This document shows, in pieces, positions 62,801-64,000 of a stretch of 64,000 bases of DNA. Made by a program: the position numbers and the translations under genes. The stretch spans positions 1-64,000 of IMG/VR virus record IMGVR_UViG_3300044733_004704; one strand, 5' to 3'. The notes beneath the pieces were generated by a model. The model was given only the letters and a program-made list of their open reading frames with translations, did not search any database and was not told the DNA's origin. Every line of letters starts with the position of its first letter. The first letter of the stretch is position 1. The stretch is from a virus.

Positions 62801-62848
62801 ATTTGGTAATATGCCAGCAATATTAGTTTTTAAATTATGATGATACAT
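59822..62848 (-). CDS. Cys-rich modular repeat protein (1008 aa), probably the continuation of the gene at 62858
   Basis: About seven modules of 110-125 residues. Each has a LKPYSTYSY-type strand, an LSGSFTT segment, FCESSGYCN with a Cys pair, a LNSxCL turn and V-x-C-D-N-C-L-P as the link to the next module. The regular Cys pairs may bind metal or form disulfides in an extended Ig/Fn3-like stalk. The N-terminus (MYHHNLKTNIAGILPNQLYN) begins in the middle of a module whose first part is the end of the neighbouring upstream frame (62858-64000). Ribosome site TAAGGA is made from that frame's stop. The C-terminal 60 residues have a different Cys pattern. Likely a virion filament. Confidence 0.75.
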   Translation of the reverse strand: MYHHNLKTNIAGILPNQLYNFVVEGVNSNWPVKAFPASGSISSLTNTAIINTDIYFCEDLNCSNYIVYNSGTYQVGYDPFADIRLRITSDVLNAPIYTNVTKVICSGCAAIPTISPQLSWFELKGTNESTINVDISGLKPYTTYSYRFLDIGSNYPIDLQLVSGTFTTSNNKSYSLRTDFAFCGYEDCDNVVIGSGYSNKIGQEQCDKYYTNLQMSLDSSYFIEPIIGPKITVECDNCLPKPVITLPDSIDLDSVTLNNFNLITNITGLKPNSRYDYSFQHMGGNHSVILDNVSGYFNTDSAGTDIDLITPMIMCESSGLCGSTNVLGTIQNGDCDKNKNVKLRLKLDSDCLDYSIYSSIITVNCDNCLPIPNLVVPTSKISLLGVGDEPNIYNSSININNLKPYSTYSFEIVDFKSNHLIGFEQLSGSFTTNNETTHTLNNSIIFCESSGYCNNYQTTGTINSDRFANILNTSFRVKLNSTCLPAPVYSDPVLIDCEYCLPYIDIDIPSEVTLTQASGNIYSLNIPISPLKPYSDYEYSIKNITTNHMIGFESLSGSFNTENSEAFNLTNKVVFCESSGYCNSYVKTGSMNSDSCNNKLNASFKIELNNDNLYSPVLSRLIKINCDNCIPQINIQTPSKATLTSTNIYPMNIVLTNLKPYSEYSYSFENIKSNHLVGLKELSGVIKTKTNTTANISNSLVFCESSGYCNTYYTSGSINSNACNNLLSTSLQVKLNSSCLSSPVISDIVEVDCNNCIPILGASLPSTTVNLTSTNLVSITGTVSGLRPLQSYDYYFTGDNNWPILLDNISGSFVAKTSTESIVSKVLFCYPSGNCSNENGLLPYSLSSAAQKILNNNVLFGKLKLNVKSSSCNSTVYSSNVSTINCKDCLPCVRYADVQISGSPVIALDNSCCIGQKLLSVNVTNAVPSERYIYSFSSTSGVGVNLLQFNPQTGEMYFGSGGAGTINSICAIDLIDYTQTLINFELTHTNTNFKVYDSIGLVCNTGSC

Positions 62849-62857
62849 TTTAATTCC

Positions 62858-64000
62858 TTATTTTTCAATATCTAACGTGATAGAAGGTAGAGGTATGCAA
62901 TCTTCACAATACACCGTAATGGGCTCACTGAAAAATGCTTTCTGATTAGGATAGCAATTGCTAGTAACAGATAATTGCAAACTAATAAATTTACTATTAT
63001 TACAGGTACTATTTAGTAAAGAATTATAACTTAATACACTAGGAGGCGTTAGAACATTGGATTGATTATTGCACACGCCCGTTGAAGGACAGAATGTTAA
63101 TTGTGTTTTAATATTATGAATTAACGGTTGATTTGTAAAAGAACCAGACACATTGCTCAAAATAACTGGCCAATTTCCATCAATAGCATGATATTGATAC
63201 GTATAAGAGTGTGTATTTATGCAGTTATTAACTTTCATTGAGAAATCATAGCATCCTTTTGTTTGGCTATCTAAGATAACATTATATGTATCATTTACTG
63301 GAGTAATTTCCAAATCAGCTAATTGAATAAAAATTGTTCTATCATCATATACTAAATGATTAGCACATGTGTCTGTTACTTTCAATCTTATATCTTGTGT
63401 TAAGTAATTGGTCTTATATCTTAAAGAATCATATGTTTTAGTAAACGGCGTTGATCCACAAGATCCTGATGGACAACAAAACCATGCCTGAGATAAAATT
63501 TCTTTTGTTTGTGTTTTTGCAACAAAAGATCCCGAGACCGGATATATTTTAATAGGCCAATTGCCTCCCTTTGATTCGAACTGATACGAATAAGTATGCT
63601 CCGATAATAAGTTTGAAAGATTCCCTGTTAAATCAATAGCTGAATCAGCTTGGTATATATTCACAGTATCTAAAACAACAGAATGTCTATTTGGTAAGCA
63701 GTCTTCGCAAACAATAGTAATCGACTGACTAGAAATCGGATTTTCTAAACAATCAGAGTTTATTATCACATTAAATTTAACATATTTATTAATATCACAA
63801 ATGTTATGATTATTTATTATAGTATAATTATTATAATATCCACTTATATCACAAAAGACTAATTTAGGAATAATAGATGTATCAACAGTTTCGTTTGTTG
63901 TGAACGAACCAGAAATACTGTCAAAACCAATAATACTATTCGATTGTATATTTTCTATACTATATTGATAAGTAGAATATGGTTTAAGATTTATTAAATT
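62858..64000 (-). CDS. Cys-rich modular repeat protein, C-terminal part (5' end outside window)
   Basis: The frame is open to the right edge; the first visible residues (codon from 64000) read NLINLKPYSTYQYSIENI, a repeat module, so the GTG at 63767-63769 is an internal Val and not a start. At least three modules are visible, with the same marks as 59822-62848: CEDCLP, FCCPSGSCG, FCPSTGVCNN and VSGSF. It ends YCEDCIPLPSITLDIEK then TAA. The stop lies inside a module, and the next frame resumes in the same phase after three codons, completing that module. Total length unknown. Confidence 0.7.
   Translation of the reverse strand, partial: NLINLKPYSTYQYSIENIQSNSIIGFDSISGSFTTNETVDTSIIPKLVFCDISGYYNNYTIINNHNICDINKYVKFNVIINSDCLENPISSQSITIVCEDCLPNRHSVVLDTVNIYQADSAIDLTGNLSNLLSEHTYSYQFESKGGNWPIKIYPVSGSFVAKTQTKEILSQAWFCCPSGSCGSTPFTKTYDSLRYKTNYLTQDIRLKVTDTCANHLVYDDRTIFIQLADLEITPVNDTYNVILDSQTKGCYDFSMKVNNCINTHSYTYQYHAIDGNWPVILSNVSGSFTNQPLIHNIKTQLTFCPSTGVCNNQSNVLTPPSVLSYNSLLNSTCNNSKFISLQLSVTSNCYPNQKAFFSEPITVYCEDCIPLPSITLDIEK

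Noticed and set aside
63767-63769. GTG as the start of the repeat protein at the right edge
   Set aside because: Upstream codons in the same frame continue a repeat module (NLINLKPYSTYQY) to base 64000, so this is an internal Val of a gene running out of the window.
1-64000. Stop-codon reassignment (as in some large gut phages)
   Set aside because: Many genes end at TAA, TAG and TGA at the expected places, and long genes (2600 and 1958 residues) stay open without in-frame stops. The single TAA at 62858 is an isolated case.
1-64000. tRNA or other structured RNA genes
   Set aside because: All gaps are under about 70 bases and none shows a cloverleaf or CCA-ended hairpin pattern.

Overview
The window is a contiguous piece of an AT-rich genome of a large tailed bacteriophage (Caudoviricetes-like), most likely an uncultured aquatic phage. 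The phage assignment rests on dense packing with 1-8 base gene overlaps, one uninterrupted rightward gene block (1-41383) meeting one leftward block (41387-64000), a full phage-type nucleotide and replication set (RNR, dCMP deaminase, MazG, PhoH, RecA, DnaB, primase, Pol III alpha, SSB, dNMP kinase), homing elements, and giant virion-type proteins with Thr/Pro-rich linkers. No terminase, portal, capsid, integrase, reverse transcriptase or tRNA gene was seen. The host cannot be named from this sequence. The standard bacterial code fits, because TAA, TAG and TGA all serve as stops. No stretch over 300 bases lacks a gene.

Region 1 (1-6625): small membrane-anchored proteins, a papain-fold peptidase, and two Thr/Pro-rich proteins (2507-3922, 5048-6625). 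Each of the two carries a formylglycine-generating-enzyme (FGE)/sulfatase-modifying-type C-lectin-like domain whose halves are in reversed order (circular permutation). The first has a GC-rich, C-ending-codon patch at the position used as the variable region in diversity-generating retroelement (DGR) targets. Region 2 (6625-12441): a glycan-modification island (two RgpF-like proteins, glycosyltransferases, a methyltransferase, a sulfotransferase), overlapping the end of the second Thr/Pro-rich gene.

Region 3 (12438-33074): nucleotide metabolism, then replication and recombination. It holds a Cas4/RecB-type nuclease interrupted at its catalytic DWK/TG motif by an apparent class 3 intein. It also holds a DNA polymerase III alpha subunit encoded in three pieces, separated by a LAGLIDADG endonuclease gene and by a small gene plus a DnaQ-type exonuclease. 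ssb has a near-consensus promoter and a terminator of its own. Region 4 (33140-41383): a second glycosyltransferase-like cluster, a NUMOD3/PD-(D/E)XK homing endonuclease, a possible Rad52-like annealing protein and a zinc-ribbon protein.

Region 5 (41387-64000, minus strand): seven virion-type genes read leftward. They are a Cys-rich modular repeat protein broken by a single in-frame stop, a fibre-like protein (Thr/Pro linker, Asp-box propeller, DUF285-like end), and giant tail or baseplate-type proteins of 653, 1958 and 2600 residues. A plausible but untested overall picture is that the two glycan clusters decorate the Thr-rich surface proteins or host glycans, while the permuted lectin-like domain supplies variable receptor binding.
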